Part shown: in pieces, positions 6,250 to 6,431 of the stretch
Layout of the letters: each line of letters starts with the position of its first letter
How positions within the stretch are numbered: the stretch's first letter is position 1
Assembly: GCA_934351765.1 (NCBI GenBank)
Contig: CAKRJM010000125.1
Coordinates: 1 to 6,431, forward strand
Direction of reading: 5' to 3'
Length of the DNA: 6,431 nucleotides
From: an uncultured Lachnospiraceae bacterium
Lineage (GTDB): Bacteria; Bacillota; Clostridia; Lachnospirales; Lachnospiraceae
The notes under the pieces: model-generated
What the model was told of the DNA's origin: nothing
The model's database searches: none
Seen by the model: the letters and a program-made list of their open reading frames with translations, nothing else
Program-made: the position numbers and the translations under genes

Positions 6250-6298
6250 ACCTTTTATCCTTTGCGTGCCGCAGGATTATTCTTCTTCGATTATCAGC

Positions 6299-6431
6299 AT
6301 TTCAATCCACACTCCCTCGCGGGGAGCGATAAAGGATGAACTTGCTTCACTAAATGATCGTTTCGCATTTCAATCCACACTCCCCTCGCGGGGAGCGACC
6401 GATTTCGGTGCCTGTACTGTCGGTAACGTTC
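6299..6431 (-). CRISPR. CRISPR block 2: two type I-C-like repeats, continues past the right edge
   Basis: Repeats lie at 6299-6330 (32 bp) and 6367-6399 (33 bp), separated by a 36-bp spacer; 32 bases of a further spacer reach the window edge. Both carry CACTCC where block 1 has CGCTCC or CGTTCC. On the minus strand this makes a G-U pair at the stem base, so the hairpin is kept. The left repeat lacks one C of its stem and ends GAT instead of GAC, so it looks degenerate like a terminal repeat. The 34 bases before it (6265-6298) could be a spacer, but no repeat precedes them. Leader and cas genes would be expected further right. Confidence 0.9.

Overview
The window most likely comes from a Clostridia-type Firmicute, probably Lachnospiraceae. 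Supporting signs are strong GGAGG-type ribosome binding sites before almost every gene, a FolB-FolK fusion, a clostridial-type folate cluster, a bifunctional chorismate mutase/prephenate dehydratase and a type I-C-like CRISPR repeat. Species cannot be read from the sequence. All convincing genes lie on the minus strand, so transcription runs from high to low coordinates.

Positions 1 to 5277 are a compact biosynthetic block. In transcription order it holds folC, folE, an HD-domain protein, folP, a folB-folK fusion and pheA, which runs off the left edge. FolE starts the pterin branch from GTP. FolB and FolK make and activate the pterin, FolP joins it to p-aminobenzoate, and FolC adds glutamate. 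No enzyme of known function removes the phosphates from dihydroneopterin triphosphate, and the HD-domain phosphohydrolase-like gene inside the cluster is a candidate. PheA uses chorismate, which is also the precursor of p-aminobenzoate. The block splits into two likely transcription units, folC-folE and HD-folP-folBK-pheA, separated by an intrinsic terminator followed at once by an extended -10 promoter candidate. A perfect 9-bp hairpin lies in the folC leader.

Positions 5278 to 5431 are intergenic and hold the presumed folC promoter region. From 5432 to the right edge lies CRISPR DNA with a 33-bp I-C-like repeat, read on the minus strand. Four repeats (5432-5663) include a degenerate, leader-distal end repeat. 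Two more repeats (6299-6399) continue toward a leader and cas genes that would be outside the window. Between the blocks are 635 bp (5664-6298) without a repeat. They hold an orphan spacer-like segment, a strong minus-strand terminator, a structured non-coding stretch and a complete 131-codon gene of unknown function that resembles small phage/ICE proteins beginning MGGRG.

The most unusual part is this gene between CRISPR repeats. It is co-oriented with the expected pre-crRNA, its terminator would cut the distal repeats off from the leader, and the neighbouring spacer-like segment itself encodes a start MGGRGG, like the start of the gene. Whether this is one interrupted array or two separate arrays cannot be settled from the window alone.
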